64,000 bases of DNA from Ralstonia pickettii DTP0602 (lineage in GTDB: Bacteria; Pseudomonadota; Gammaproteobacteria; Burkholderiales; Burkholderiaceae), in contig CP006668.1 in assembly GCA_000471925.1 (NCBI GenBank), positions 62,001-126,000 of the forward strand. The letters run 5' to 3'. The translations under genes and the position numbers were made by a program. The notes below the pieces were generated by a model, which saw only the letters and a list, made by a program, of their open reading frames with translations, did no database searches and had not been told where the DNA came from. Below are positions 17,915-26,039 of the stretch, one piece after another (positions within the stretch are counted from its first letter, which is position 1; the number at the start of each line of letters is the position of its first letter).

Positions 17915-18618
17915 GCCCGGCCCTCCGTCGCTTCGGTGTCCATCACGATGACGACCCACAGACGGCGCGGCCCGTGCGCGCCGTAGGCCAGCGTCTGCTG
18001 GATGTCCGAGGTCTTGGACGGGCCCGAGATCATCACCAGGTTGGTCGGCATGCCGTCGCGCCAGCGTTCGGCGCGCGCGGCCATGTGCAGGTCTTCATGC
18101 AGCGTGGAAGCCCGCACCAGCGCGATATGCAGCGGCGGCACCAGCGACACCGTGCGCGGCGAACCCGCATCCGGCGCGACGATCAGCGTGCCGGTTGCGG
18201 CGATGCCGGAACGGGCCACGGTAAAGCCGGCGTCGACGGTGTCGAACAACTCGGCCTTCCACTGCTCGATGGGGCGGTCGTAACCAATGGCCTCGATTTG
18301 CGCCGGCAACGCGCCTGCCAGCGCCGCGCCGGCGCGGCTGGATGGATCGAGCAGCAGGCGCCGGACGCCTGCGTCGGAAAGCGCAGCAGCCAGCAGCGCC
18401 GGCCATGCATCCTCCCCCGCGCACCAGACTTCTGCGTGCGAGGCTTCGAGCGCCAGGCGCATCGCGGTCACCCGGGCATCGATATCCGCGGGGCCCCGGC
18501 GGCGCGCCTCGAAATGGCTGTCGATACGGCTGTCGAGTTCAGCGGTGGAGGGCGACGGGGCGGGCGCGGCGGCGCGCAGCCGGCCGAGCATGCGCTCGCG
18601 GGCACTGAGCGGGTTCAT
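17911..18618 (-). CDS. lutC: L-lactate oxidation protein LutC
   Basis: A 235-residue LUD-domain protein (LutC/LldG/YkgG). Its C-terminus shows the conserved FTVARSGIAATGTLIV and SLVPPLHIALVRASTLHEDL segments, followed by ISGPSKTSDIQQTLAYGAHGPRRLWVVIV, where SKTSDIQ is a family hallmark. It overlaps lutA and lutB by ATGA at both ends, so the three are made in fixed proportion and form the cytoplasmic LutABC lactate dehydrogenase complex. Confidence 0.93.
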   Translation of the reverse strand: MNPLSARERMLGRLRAAAPAPSPSTAELDSRIDSHFEARRRGPADIDARVTAMRLALEASHAEVWCAGEDAWPALLAAALSDAGVRRLLLDPSSRAGAALAGALPAQIEAIGYDRPIEQWKAELFDTVDAGFTVARSGIAATGTLIVAPDAGSPRTVSLVPPLHIALVRASTLHEDLHMAARAERWRDGMPTNLVMISGPSKTSDIQQTLAYGAHGPRRLWVVIVMDTEATEGRA

Positions 18619-19397
18619 GCTTCACCTCCGGTACGGCGCCACAGGAAGCTCGCCAGGTGTTCCACCTGCAGCGGCGCGCCGTCATGCGCCGCGGTGTGGC
18701 CGATATTGAGCAGGCAGCCGCAGTCCGCCGACACCAGCCAATCGCAGCCGGTGGCGCAGGCGGAGGCGACCTTGTCGCGCACCATGGCGCCGGAGATATC
18801 GGCGTGCTTGAGCGAGAAAGTGCCGCCAAAGCCGCAGCACTCCGACTCGCGTTCATGCTCCACGCGCGTCACGCCCGGCAGTGCATCGACCAACGCCACG
18901 CCGTGCCCGCGCGTACCCATTTCTCGACGGGCGCCGCACGAGGTATGCAGCACAATGCGCTCCTGCGCCTGGCCCGCGGGCAGTGCGTCGCCGAAGTCCA
19001 CCTTCAGCACGTGCAGCAGGAACTCGCTGAGCTCGTAGATGCGCTCGGCCAGCGCGCGCGCCTTGGGCCCGGCCACCGGATCATCGGCGAACAGTTGCGG
19101 CCAGTGGTGCCGCATCATCCCCGCGCACGAGCCGGACGGCACGATCACCGGCCATGGCTGGCTGAACAGGTCGAGCTGCGCGCGCGCCACGGCACGGGCC
19201 GCCTCGGGATTACCGCTGCTGTAGGCCGGCTGGCCGCAACAACTCTGCGCGCGCGGGAAGTGAACGGTGAGGCCTTCGCGCTCGAGCAGCCGCACGGCGT
19301 CGAGCCCGGCCTGGGGGACGAACAGGTCGACCAGGCAAGTGGCAAACAGGTAGCACTGCGTGGGCGCAGGGCCGGTGGGGTACTGACGATCCTTCAT
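18615..19397 (-). CDS. lutA: L-lactate oxidation iron-sulfur protein LutA
   Basis: A 260-residue member of the LutA/LldE/YkgE family with two Cys-rich CCG domains: SCCGQPAYSSGNPEAA near residue 57 and ECCGFGGTFSLKHADIS near residue 190, which bind an unusual iron-sulfur cluster. The start at 19397 (MKDRQYPTG) is preferred because GGAG lies 6-9 bases upstream and homology begins shortly after; the frame is open 49 codons further upstream into the regulator's control region. It is the first gene of lutABC, divergent from the GntR regulator. Confidence 0.92.
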   Translation of the reverse strand: MKDRQYPTGPAPTQCYLFATCLVDLFVPQAGLDAVRLLEREGLTVHFPRAQSCCGQPAYSSGNPEAARAVARAQLDLFSQPWPVIVPSGSCAGMMRHHWPQLFADDPVAGPKARALAERIYELSEFLLHVLKVDFGDALPAGQAQERIVLHTSCGARREMGTRGHGVALVDALPGVTRVEHERESECCGFGGTFSLKHADISGAMVRDKVASACATGCDWLVSADCGCLLNIGHTAAHDGAPLQVEHLASFLWRRTGGEA

Positions 19398-19466
19398 GTC
19401 TCGCTCCGGACGTGCTGGGGTCGCACGTTTCGGCGCATAATTCCCGCTTCCGGGCGGCAGTTCAAA

Positions 19467-19479
19467 TTGGTTGGACCAG
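19467..19479. promoter_or_regulatory. GntR/LldR-type operator
   Basis: TTGGTTGGACCAG fits the FadR/LldR-subfamily operator form TTGGT-nnn-ACCA and lies between lutA and the regulator gene, so it probably controls both. Confidence 0.75.
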
Positions 19480-19513
19480 TCCGCGGGAAGGCACGGGAGC
19501 GAGGGGCGACGGC

Positions 19514-20242
19514 ATGACGGCAGCGGCACAGAGGCACGGCGCAACGCGCGGGCGCGTGGAGTCGGTCATGCGCCAGATGGAAACCGCGCTGCTTGATGGC
19601 ACCTGGCCGCCCGGCACGCGGCTGCCGGCGGAGCGCGTGCTCGCCGGGCAATACGACGTGGCCCGCAACACCGTGCGCGAGGCCATCCAGCGCCTGGCCG
19701 CGCGGGGCCTGCTGCAGAGCCGGCGCGGCGCCGGCGTCTACGCCACCGACCAGCTGCGTGCCGGGATTGCCTCGCCCTGGGGGCAACTGGTGGCCGACCA
19801 CCCTGCGCTGCGCGATGACATCCTGGAATTCCGCCGGGTGCTGGAAGGTGCCACCGCCTACTTCGCCGCGCTGCGCGCCGACGCGGCCGACGTCAAGCGC
19901 ATCCGCGCGCTGATGGCCGAGCTCGAACGCGCGCGCGCCGCCGACCACAAAGAGGCCGAAGCCAATGCCGACGCCCGCCTGCACGACGCCATCGCGCTGG
20001 CGTCGCACAACACCATGTTCCTGCACCTGCATACCAGCGTGATCGGCATGCTGCGCGAACACATCACCATCAACGGCACCGGCCTGCGCGAACAGGACGA
20101 CAGCGCTTCGGACCTGCTGCTATTGCAGCACCGCACCCTGTGCGACGCCATCTGCGCGCGCCGGCCGGAAGAGGCGCGCACGGCGATGCAGACGCACATC
20201 GATTTCGTACGCAGCCGGGTCGAGCAGGACGACGGCGCCTAG
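19514..20242 (+). CDS. FadR/LldR-type GntR family regulator of lactate use
   Basis: A 242-residue regulator with an N-terminal GntR winged helix (LPAERVLAGQYDVARNTVREAIQRLAARGLLQSRRGAGVYA, about residues 35-75) and a C-terminal FCD all-helical ligand domain. The FCD metal-binding residues appear as D-x3-H in DARLHDAIALASHN and His in LQHRTLCDAI and MQTHIDFVRSR. The start at 19514 has a GGGAGCGAGGGG purine tract upstream. Divergence from lutABC and a matching operator point to lactate-responsive control, as with LldR of E. coli and C. glutamicum. Confidence 0.9.
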   Translation: MTAAAQRHGATRGRVESVMRQMETALLDGTWPPGTRLPAERVLAGQYDVARNTVREAIQRLAARGLLQSRRGAGVYATDQLRAGIASPWGQLVADHPALRDDILEFRRVLEGATAYFAALRADAADVKRIRALMAELERARAADHKEAEANADARLHDAIALASHNTMFLHLHTSVIGMLREHITINGTGLREQDDSASDLLLLQHRTLCDAICARRPEEARTAMQTHIDFVRSRVEQDDGA

Positions 20243-20267
20243 GTCGCCAGAGAGTTCCGAGCCGATA

Positions 20268-20280
20268 GTGGTCCAACCAC
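20268..20280. promoter_or_regulatory. Second GntR-type operator-like palindrome
   Basis: GTGGTCCAACCAC has 5-bp arms (GTGGT/ACCAC) and the same TGGT-nnn-ACCA core as the operator at 19467. It lies 25 bp after the regulator stop codon, about 800 bp from the first site. Confidence 0.45.
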
Positions 20281-20305
20281 GAGCCTGGAGTGCCGGGCGC
20301 GGCAT

Positions 20306-21343
20306 TTACACCAATCCGGCGCCCGCCAGTTCCCGCTTCAGGTAGGCATAGAAAATCGGCCCGGCAATCACGCCCGGGATGCCGAACAGCGTCTCCATCA
20401 GCAGCATCACTATCAACAGCTCCCACGCTGCCGCCTGGATGCGCGCGCCGATGATGCGCGCGTTCAGGAAGTACTCCAGCTTGTGGATCACCACCAGGAA
20501 CACCAGCGATCCCACCGCGATCGGCAGCGACACCGACAGCGACGCCACCACGATGGCGGTATTCGAGATCAGGTTCCCCAGCACCGGCAGCAGGCCGGCA
20601 ATAAAGGTGATCACCACCAGCGTCTTCGTCAGCGGCAGGTGCACGTCAAACAGCGGCAGCACCAGCAGCAGGTAGATCGAGGTCAGCACCGTGTTGATCG
20701 TCGAGATCTGGATCTGCGCAAAGATAAACTGAGAGAACGCCTGCTGCAGCGTACGTGCCCGCGCCACCAGCGCCGTCGCCAGCGGCCGGCGGTTGGGACG
20801 CGCCACCGCTCGGTACAGCGCCACCATTGCACCGATCACCAGTCCGATCAGGATATGCACCAAGGTGCGCAGTACCTCGGCCCCGAGCTTCTGGGCCATG
20901 GCGGCATGCGCACGCAGCGTCTCGATCAGCGTGTTGGCCAGCTCGTCCACGCCATTGGGCAGCGCATCGCTCACCCAGGGCGGCAAGCGACCGCGCGACT
21001 GGTCGATGATATCCGCCACATGGTTCAGCAGCCCGTCCAGCGTATTGCCCTCACCGCTGACAAAGCGCACCAGGAGCCAGCCCGCCAGCGACAGCCCGAG
21101 CAGGATCAACGCCGACAATATCAACACCGCGAGCGCGTCGTGCCGCTGGTGCAACCGCATCAGCCGCGGTGCGAGGACGTCGACCAACGAATACAGCAGC
21201 AGGCCGGAGAGCAGCGCGGCCACCAGGTTGGCCTGGAGCACGGTCCAGAGCGCCAGGGCGGTCAGCAGGTAGGCGACGGCGCCGACGCTGTACCACGCGG
21301 CTGGCAGCAGGCGCGGGACGGTGGGCGGGTCGGGGTCTTTCAT
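20306..21343 (-). CDS. AI-2E family transporter (PerM/YdiK type)
   Basis: A 345-residue polytopic membrane protein with about eight membrane segments in the 2+2+2+2 pattern of the family: paired N-terminal spans, a large helical loop (residues ~95-150), and conserved C-terminal blocks LLPVLGNLISNTAIVVASL and EYFLNARIIGARIQAAAWELLIVMLLMETLFGIPGVIAGPIFYAYLKREL. Family members have been linked to AI-2 export or to sodium/proton antiport, so the substrate is uncertain. It converges on the GntR gene and is not part of the lactate operon. Confidence 0.88.
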   Translation of the reverse strand: MKDPDPPTVPRLLPAAWYSVGAVAYLLTALALWTVLQANLVAALLSGLLLYSLVDVLAPRLMRLHQRHDALAVLILSALILLGLSLAGWLLVRFVSGEGNTLDGLLNHVADIIDQSRGRLPPWVSDALPNGVDELANTLIETLRAHAAMAQKLGAEVLRTLVHILIGLVIGAMVALYRAVARPNRRPLATALVARARTLQQAFSQFIFAQIQISTINTVLTSIYLLLVLPLFDVHLPLTKTLVVITFIAGLLPVLGNLISNTAIVVASLSVSLPIAVGSLVFLVVIHKLEYFLNARIIGARIQAAAWELLIVMLLMETLFGIPGVIAGPIFYAYLKRELAGAGLV

Positions 21344-21746
21344 TTAAGGTCTCCGGCTGGGTGTTTAAGTCGCTTCGCCGCGTGTGGCGGTTATGGCTGG
21401 CGGGCTATGGTTGAACCCGACGCTTATTATGAGGGCTGTCAGGCGCTCCATTGCCGGTGGGGAGCTTATCGCTGGAAGTGGCCATCATTGAAGTGCTTCG
21501 AACAGAAGCAACATCAGCGATGCCCGCTGCACGACATAGCATAGAAATGCGACCGCTGTTCGCTCGACGCCGTCTGTCTTGCGCCACAGGCACGGGATTT
21601 GCTGACCGTCAAGCGTCGCCACCGGCGCGCCGCCGACCCCAAGCGGGCCACGTGCGCAAAGAGTGACTATATTTGGAAGACCGGCACCCGCAAGGCCCGG
21701 CCCCACCAAGCCCTTCAAGTCGCAGTCCCAGCACGGAACCCGACGC
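21344..21746. other. Leader region of eutBC
   Basis: A 403-base interval with somewhat lower GC than its surroundings, between the divergent AI-2E transporter and eutB. It carries the sigma-54-type promoter at 21589-21603 and, if that is used, a 133-nt leader. No cobalamin riboswitch consensus was recognised and no open frame has a clear homologue. Confidence 0.5.
21589..21603 (+). promoter_or_regulatory. Sigma-54 (-24/-12) promoter of eutBC
   Basis: GGCACG-GGAT-TTGCT matches the RpoN consensus TGGCACG-N4-TTGCW except for the first T, with the correct 12-base step between the GG and GC elements. Transcription should start near 21614. Confidence 0.6.
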
Positions 21747-23129
21747 ATGGCCTACACCCACACCATCGGCACCCATCGCCATGTCTTTGCCGACCTGCGC
21801 ACGCTGCTGGCCAAGGCCAGCCCGGCGCGTTCCGGCGACGCGCTGGCCGGCATCGCCGCCGAGAGCGAACAGGAGCGGATGGCCGCCCGCTTGGCGCTGG
21901 CCGAGGTGCCGCTCGCGCAGTTCCTCAATGAGGCGCTGGTGCCGTACGAGGACGACGAGATCACGCGGCTGATCATGGACCGCCACGATGCCACGGCCTT
22001 TGCGGCGATCGGCGCCAGCACCGTGGGCGACCTGCGCAACTGGCTGCTGCTGCACGAGACCGACAGCGCAACGCTGGCGCGCGTGGCGCCGGGCATCACC
22101 CCGGAGATGGCCGCGGCGGTCAGCAAGCTGATGCGCAACCAGGACCTGGTGGCGGTGGCGCGCAAGTGCCAGGTGGTGACGCGCTTTCGCAGCACCGTCG
22201 GGTTGCCTGGCCGATTGTCGGTGCGGCTGCAGCCCAACCACCCGACCGACGATCCCAAGGGCATCGCCGCGTCGATCATCGACGGGCTGCTGTATGGCTG
22301 CGGCGATGCCACCATCGGCGTCAATCCGGCCTCGGACAACCTCGGCGCCATCGTCTCGCTGCTGCGCATGATCGACGAGCTGCGCAGCCGCTATGACATC
22401 CCCACGCAGTCCTGCGTGCTGACCCATGTCACCAACACGCTGCGCGCGCTGGACCAGGGCGCGCCGGTGGACCTGGTGTTCCAGTCGGTGGCCGGCAGCG
22501 AGCGTGCCAATGCGGCCTTCGGCATCAGCCTGTCGCTGCTGGCGCAGGCGCACGATGCCGCGCAGGCGCTGGCGCGTGGCACCGTGGGCGACAACCTGAT
22601 GTACTTCGAAACCGGCCAGGGCAGCGCCCTGTCGGCCAACGCGCACCATGGCGTCGACCAGCAGACCATGGAGGCGCGCGCCTACGCGGTGGCGCGCGCG
22701 TTCTCGCCGCTGCTGGTCAATACGGTGGTCGGCTTTATCGGGCCTGAGTACCTGTACGACGGCAAGCAGATCATCCGCGCCGGACTGGAGGACCACTTCT
22801 GCGGCAAGCTGATGGGCGTGCCGATGGGCTGCGACGTCTGCTACACCAACCATGCCGAGGCCGACCAGGACGATATGGATACGCTGCTGACGCTGTTCGG
22901 CGTGGCCGGCATCAACTTCATCATGGGGGTGCCAGGTGCGGACGACATCATGCTGAACTACCAGAGCACCTCGTTCCACGATGCGCTGTACCTGCGCGAG
23001 GTGCTGGGGCTGCGCCCCGCACCGGAGTTCGAGGTGTGGCTGCAGCGCATGGGCATTGCCGATGCCAGCGGCCGGCTGCTCGAGCCCGCCGCCCGCCAGC
23101 CGCTGCTGCAGATGGCGCACAGTCTCTGA
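21747..23129 (+). CDS. eutB: Ethanolamine ammonia-lyase large subunit
   Basis: A 460-residue protein (E. coli EutB has 453), the catalytic alpha subunit that cleaves ethanolamine to acetaldehyde and ammonia using adenosylcobalamin. Family blocks are complete: ARKCQVVTRFRSTVGLPGRLSVRLQPNHPTDDPKGI, YGCGDATIGVNPASDN, FETGQGSALSANAHHGVDQQT and LMGVPMGCDVCYTNHAEADQDDM. The ATG at 21747 gives the native MAYTHTIG start. Only eutBC are present; no microcompartment or eutA reactivase genes are nearby, the layout used when ethanolamine is a nitrogen source. eutC follows by 12 bp. Confidence 0.95.
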   Translation: MAYTHTIGTHRHVFADLRTLLAKASPARSGDALAGIAAESEQERMAARLALAEVPLAQFLNEALVPYEDDEITRLIMDRHDATAFAAIGASTVGDLRNWLLLHETDSATLARVAPGITPEMAAAVSKLMRNQDLVAVARKCQVVTRFRSTVGLPGRLSVRLQPNHPTDDPKGIAASIIDGLLYGCGDATIGVNPASDNLGAIVSLLRMIDELRSRYDIPTQSCVLTHVTNTLRALDQGAPVDLVFQSVAGSERANAAFGISLSLLAQAHDAAQALARGTVGDNLMYFETGQGSALSANAHHGVDQQTMEARAYAVARAFSPLLVNTVVGFIGPEYLYDGKQIIRAGLEDHFCGKLMGVPMGCDVCYTNHAEADQDDMDTLLTLFGVAGINFIMGVPGADDIMLNYQSTSFHDALYLREVLGLRPAPEFEVWLQRMGIADASGRLLEPAARQPLLQMAHSL

Positions 23130-23141
23130 ATATCCAGCGCC

Positions 23142-23957
23142 ATGCCGGCCAAACGCCATCCTCCTTCCCGCGACGCCATGTCCGGGCACACGCCCGCCAC
23201 CACCGCCACCTCGGATACCGACCCATGGCAGCGCCTGCGCCAGTTCACGCGCGCGCGCGTCGCGCTGGGCCGCACCGGCCACAGCCAGACCACCGATGCC
23301 GTGCTGGCCTTCGGCCTGGCGCATGCGCAGGCGCGCGATGCGGTGCACCTGCCGCTGGACGTGGGCGCGGTCACCGCGGCGCTGGACACCACCAGGCTGC
23401 AGCATGTCGCCGTGCACAGCGCGGCGCCGGACCGCACGCACTACCTGCGGCGCCCGGACCTGGGCCGGCGCCTTGACGATGCCAGCCGCGACAGGCTGGC
23501 CGCGTTGCAGGCGGCCGAAGCCCCTGACGTAGTCTTCGTCATCGCCGACGGCCTCTCCGCACTTGCCACGCAGACACACGCGCTGCCGCTGCTCGACGCC
23601 ACGCGCCAGCGCCTGCCGCCTTCGTGGCGCATCGGACCGGTGGTGGTTGCCGAGCAGTCGCGCGTGGCACTGGGCGACGAGATCGGCGAATTGCTCGGCG
23701 CGCGCCAGGTGGTGATGCTGATCGGCGAACGGCCGGGGCTGAGTTCGCCGGACAGTCTCGGCATCTACCTGACCTATGCGCCGCGCGTGGGCCGCACCGA
23801 TGCCGAGCGCAACTGCATTTCCAATGTGCGGCCGGAAGGCCTCGCGTACGCGCAGGCGGCCGACCGGCTCGCCTTCCTGCTGCGCGGCGCGGCGGCGCTG
23901 GGGCGTTCGGGCGTGGATCTGAAGGACGACAGCGCGCCGGCGCTGCCGGACCGCTGA
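23142..23957 (+). CDS. eutC: Ethanolamine ammonia-lyase small subunit
   Basis: A 271-residue beta subunit that provides most of the adenosylcobalamin-binding surface. Conserved elements include FTRARVALGRTGHSQTTDAVLAFGLAHAQARDAVHLPLD, DGLSALATQTHALPLL and the C-terminal IGERPGLSSPDSLGIYLTYAPRVGRTDAERNCISNVRPEGL. The start may be 23142 or the in-frame ATG at 23178 (MSGHTPAT); homology begins after both. It lies 12 bp after eutB and functions only with it. Confidence 0.94.
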   Translation: MPAKRHPPSRDAMSGHTPATTATSDTDPWQRLRQFTRARVALGRTGHSQTTDAVLAFGLAHAQARDAVHLPLDVGAVTAALDTTRLQHVAVHSAAPDRTHYLRRPDLGRRLDDASRDRLAALQAAEAPDVVFVIADGLSALATQTHALPLLDATRQRLPPSWRIGPVVVAEQSRVALGDEIGELLGARQVVMLIGERPGLSSPDSLGIYLTYAPRVGRTDAERNCISNVRPEGLAYAQAADRLAFLLRGAAALGRSGVDLKDDSAPALPDR

Positions 23958-23987
23958 CGGGGCAACGCCTCTGCCAAGGGAGCAACC

Positions 23988-24302
23988 ATGCAAGCCGACA
24001 TGAATTTGCAGGTATGGCTGGATATCCAGTCGGCCAACGGCATGGCGCAGGTCGTGCCTTATGTCGCTTCGGCGCAGGAGGCGGACCTGCAGTACGAGCT
24101 CAAGCTGCGCGCGCGCAGCGGCAATGCGGCGTCATCGCTGGCGCAGGCCGGCACGCTGCACGTGGTGCCCGGGCAGCCCACGCGCGTGTCGTCGCTGACG
24201 GTCTCGCAACCGCCCGGCAGCGAGTGTGAAGTCGGACTGGTGCTGCGGCAGGGCATGGCCGTGCTGGGCCGGTACAAGCTCGACTGCAGCGGGCGCAAAT
24301 AG
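23988..24302 (+). CDS. Small beta-sandwich protein resembling curli chaperone CsgH
   Basis: A 104-residue protein with an AAGGGAG ribosome-binding site, 30 bp after eutC. Its pattern (an alternating beta-strand core YELKLRARSGNAASSLAQAG, then TLHVVPGQPTRVSSLTVS, and a final LGRYKLDCSG) recalls CsgH, which keeps curlin subunits soluble. There is no clear signal peptide (MQADMNLQVWLDIQ), unlike secreted CsgH, and no csgA, csgB, csgE, csgF or csgG in the window. Two Cys residues (SECEV and LDCSG) may pair. The CsgH relation is tentative; position suggests cotranscription with eutBC. Confidence 0.7.
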   Translation: MQADMNLQVWLDIQSANGMAQVVPYVASAQEADLQYELKLRARSGNAASSLAQAGTLHVVPGQPTRVSSLTVSQPPGSECEVGLVLRQGMAVLGRYKLDCSGRK

Positions 24303-24411
24303 CAAGCCTGTCGGCAGAATGAAAAACGGCCACCACGCGGGCGCTCAGCCCGCCATGGTGGCCGCGTGCCGCACGCGGACAGTGGTCCGTGGCGACAGTG
24401 CGCCGCTATCG

Positions 24412-24885
24412 CTACATCATGCGGCGCGAGAACTGCCCGTGACTGGCATCCGACATCAGCTGCGAGAATTGCTCCCCGCTCATGTGGACCAGTTCCTGGT
24501 GGTCGCCGCCCTCGAAATAGACTTCGGGCTGCTTCATCAGGCTGTCGTCCACATAGGTCTGCATGCCGTAGGCCATTGCCACCGGCGGGATCGCGCCGAG
24601 GTCGCAGTCCTTGAAGATCTCGCGGATCTCGTCCTCGTGTGCCAGTACCAGGTTGCGTCCGGTCTGTTCGCAGATGGCGGCCATCTGCAGGTGGTGGCTC
24701 GACGGGATCACGGCGGCGACATAGCCGCGGTCATCCTCGAGCAACAGCGTCTTGGCCAGTCGGTCTCCGGGAACGTGCGCAGCCTCGGCAGTGGCCATGC
24801 TGCTGAGGGTGTAGGGATGGCGAATGATGTCGTACTGGGTATTCTTGCTGCTCAGGCAGTTTGCGAGCGTGCTAGCCAGGGCCAT
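24412..24885 (-). CDS. YbaK/aminoacyl-tRNA deacylase domain protein
   Basis: A 157-residue single-domain protein of the YbaK/ProRS-editing superfamily, which hydrolyses mischarged aminoacyl-tRNA in the cytoplasm. Visible blocks are YDIIRHPYTLSSMATAEAAHVPGDRLAKTLLLEDDRGYVAAVIPSSH, with the conserved Lys in RLAKTLLL (about residue 45), and GAIPPVAMAYGMQTYVDDSL. It is nearer to the free-standing YeaK/YbaK-like regulators than to ProX by motif, but the exact tRNA specificity cannot be told. GAGGAG precedes the start. Confidence 0.85.
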   Translation of the reverse strand: MALASTLANCLSSKNTQYDIIRHPYTLSSMATAEAAHVPGDRLAKTLLLEDDRGYVAAVIPSSHHLQMAAICEQTGRNLVLAHEDEIREIFKDCDLGAIPPVAMAYGMQTYVDDSLMKQPEVYFEGGDHQELVHMSGEQFSQLMSDASHGQFSRRMM

Positions 24886-24986
24886 GGTAGCTCCTCAGAT
24901 TCAGTCGGATGCGTCTACGATTATCCTTGTGCTCTTAATATAGTGCCTGTCAGCACGCCCAACGTGGCGACACGGCAACGCCCTGG

Positions 24987-25922
24987 CTACCGGTGCAGCC
25001 GCGGCCACACCGCCTGCAGCTCGGTCTTGAGGAAGTTGAGCAGGTAGCGCGTGGCCAGCGTCTGGTAGCGGTTGGGCATGGTCAGCATATAGAGCCGGCT
25101 GCCGAACACGCTGATGCGGTAGTCGGACAGCAGCGACACCAGTGCGCCACTTTCCAGTTCGGCGCCGATCGCATAGATCGGGAGAATGCCGATCCCCAGG
25201 TCTGCCAGCACCGATTCCTTCAGGAAGGCAAAGTTTTCCGAGGTGAGCGTCGGTTCGAGCACTACCTGCTCGCGGGCTTCTTTCGCGTCATGGCCTTCAT
25301 CGCCATCCAGCCGCGTGCCCGATGCCTTGAGCTTCTGGCCCTCCGGCGACGCGCAGACGATCGCATGTCCTTGCAGCCCGGTGAGTGCCTTCGGCGCGGG
25401 ATGCGCGGCGAGATACCCCGGCGACGCGCACACGATCCAGTCGACTTCGCCAATTTCCGTGGCGATCACCGAATCGGGCGGTGTGGAGATAATGCGCAGC
25501 GCCACGTCTACATCCTCGGACACCAGGTTGTGCACGCGGTTGTCGAACATGACGTCAAGCGTGATGTCGGGATAGCGCTGCTTGAACAGCACCAGCAGCG
25601 GCGACAGCAGCGTATGCCCCAGCCCTGTGGGCACCGAGAGCCTCACATGGCCCTGCAGGCTCTTGCCCATATTGCTGATCAGCGCATTGGCCGCCGCCAC
25701 TTCACCCAGGATATTGCGGCCGTGCTCGTACAGCCCGGCGCCGATCGGGGTCGGCTCGACATGGCGGGTGGTCCGCCGCAGCAGCTGCACGCCAAGCTCT
25801 TCTTCGAGCGCCTTCAGCCGGTAGCTGACATTGGCGCGCGTCATCTTGAGCTTGCGCGCGGCCGCGCTCAGGTTGCCCGCGTCGACGATATCGACGAACA
25901 GGCGCAGGGCGTTGAGATCCAT
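24987..25922 (-). CDS. LysR family transcriptional regulator (MHS transporter locus)
   Basis: A 311-residue LysR regulator. The start at 25922 (MDLNALRLFVDIVDAGNLSAAARKLKMTRANVSYRLKALEEELGVQLLRRTTRHVEPT) fits the family N-terminus; the frame is open 34 codons upstream without homology. HTH residues 17-36 are followed by the effector domain from HVRLSVPTGLGHTLLS. The insertion GQKLKASGTRLDGDEGHDAKEAREQ in the effector domain is longer than usual. It lies 117 bp downstream of the MHS transporter on the same strand, so the pair may be cotranscribed or the regulator may have its own promoter. Confidence 0.88.
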   Translation of the reverse strand: MDLNALRLFVDIVDAGNLSAAARKLKMTRANVSYRLKALEEELGVQLLRRTTRHVEPTPIGAGLYEHGRNILGEVAAANALISNMGKSLQGHVRLSVPTGLGHTLLSPLLVLFKQRYPDITLDVMFDNRVHNLVSEDVDVALRIISTPPDSVIATEIGEVDWIVCASPGYLAAHPAPKALTGLQGHAIVCASPEGQKLKASGTRLDGDEGHDAKEAREQVVLEPTLTSENFAFLKESVLADLGIGILPIYAIGAELESGALVSLLSDYRISVFGSRLYMLTMPNRYQTLATRYLLNFLKTELQAVWPRLHR

Positions 25923-26039
25923 GGCTTGGGTGATGGGATACAGGGCGGGCGGCGCCGCCTGGCGGTTGCCGCCCCGTATATTGCCATGCCGGCGTGAGGG
26001 TCCGGCGCCGGCGTTGCGCAGCATTGCGCCGCACCTGGC

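Noticed and set aside
18910..18925. Match to the 6 kb repeat core (GCGTACCCATTTCT) inside lutA
   Set aside because: It lies in conserved coding sequence (REMGTR) of lutA and stops matching after 14 bases, so codon constraint explains it better than a repeat insertion.
21411..21545. Short + strand frame MVEPDAYYEGCQALH in the eutB leader
   Set aside because: No ribosome-binding site, no recognised family and overlap with other short frames; likely chance in a lower-GC stretch.
21609..23993. Very long minus-strand frame opposite eutBC (794 codons)
   Set aside because: It is an antisense shadow of eutB and eutC caused by high GC at third positions; it has His/Arg/Gln-rich composition and no homology.
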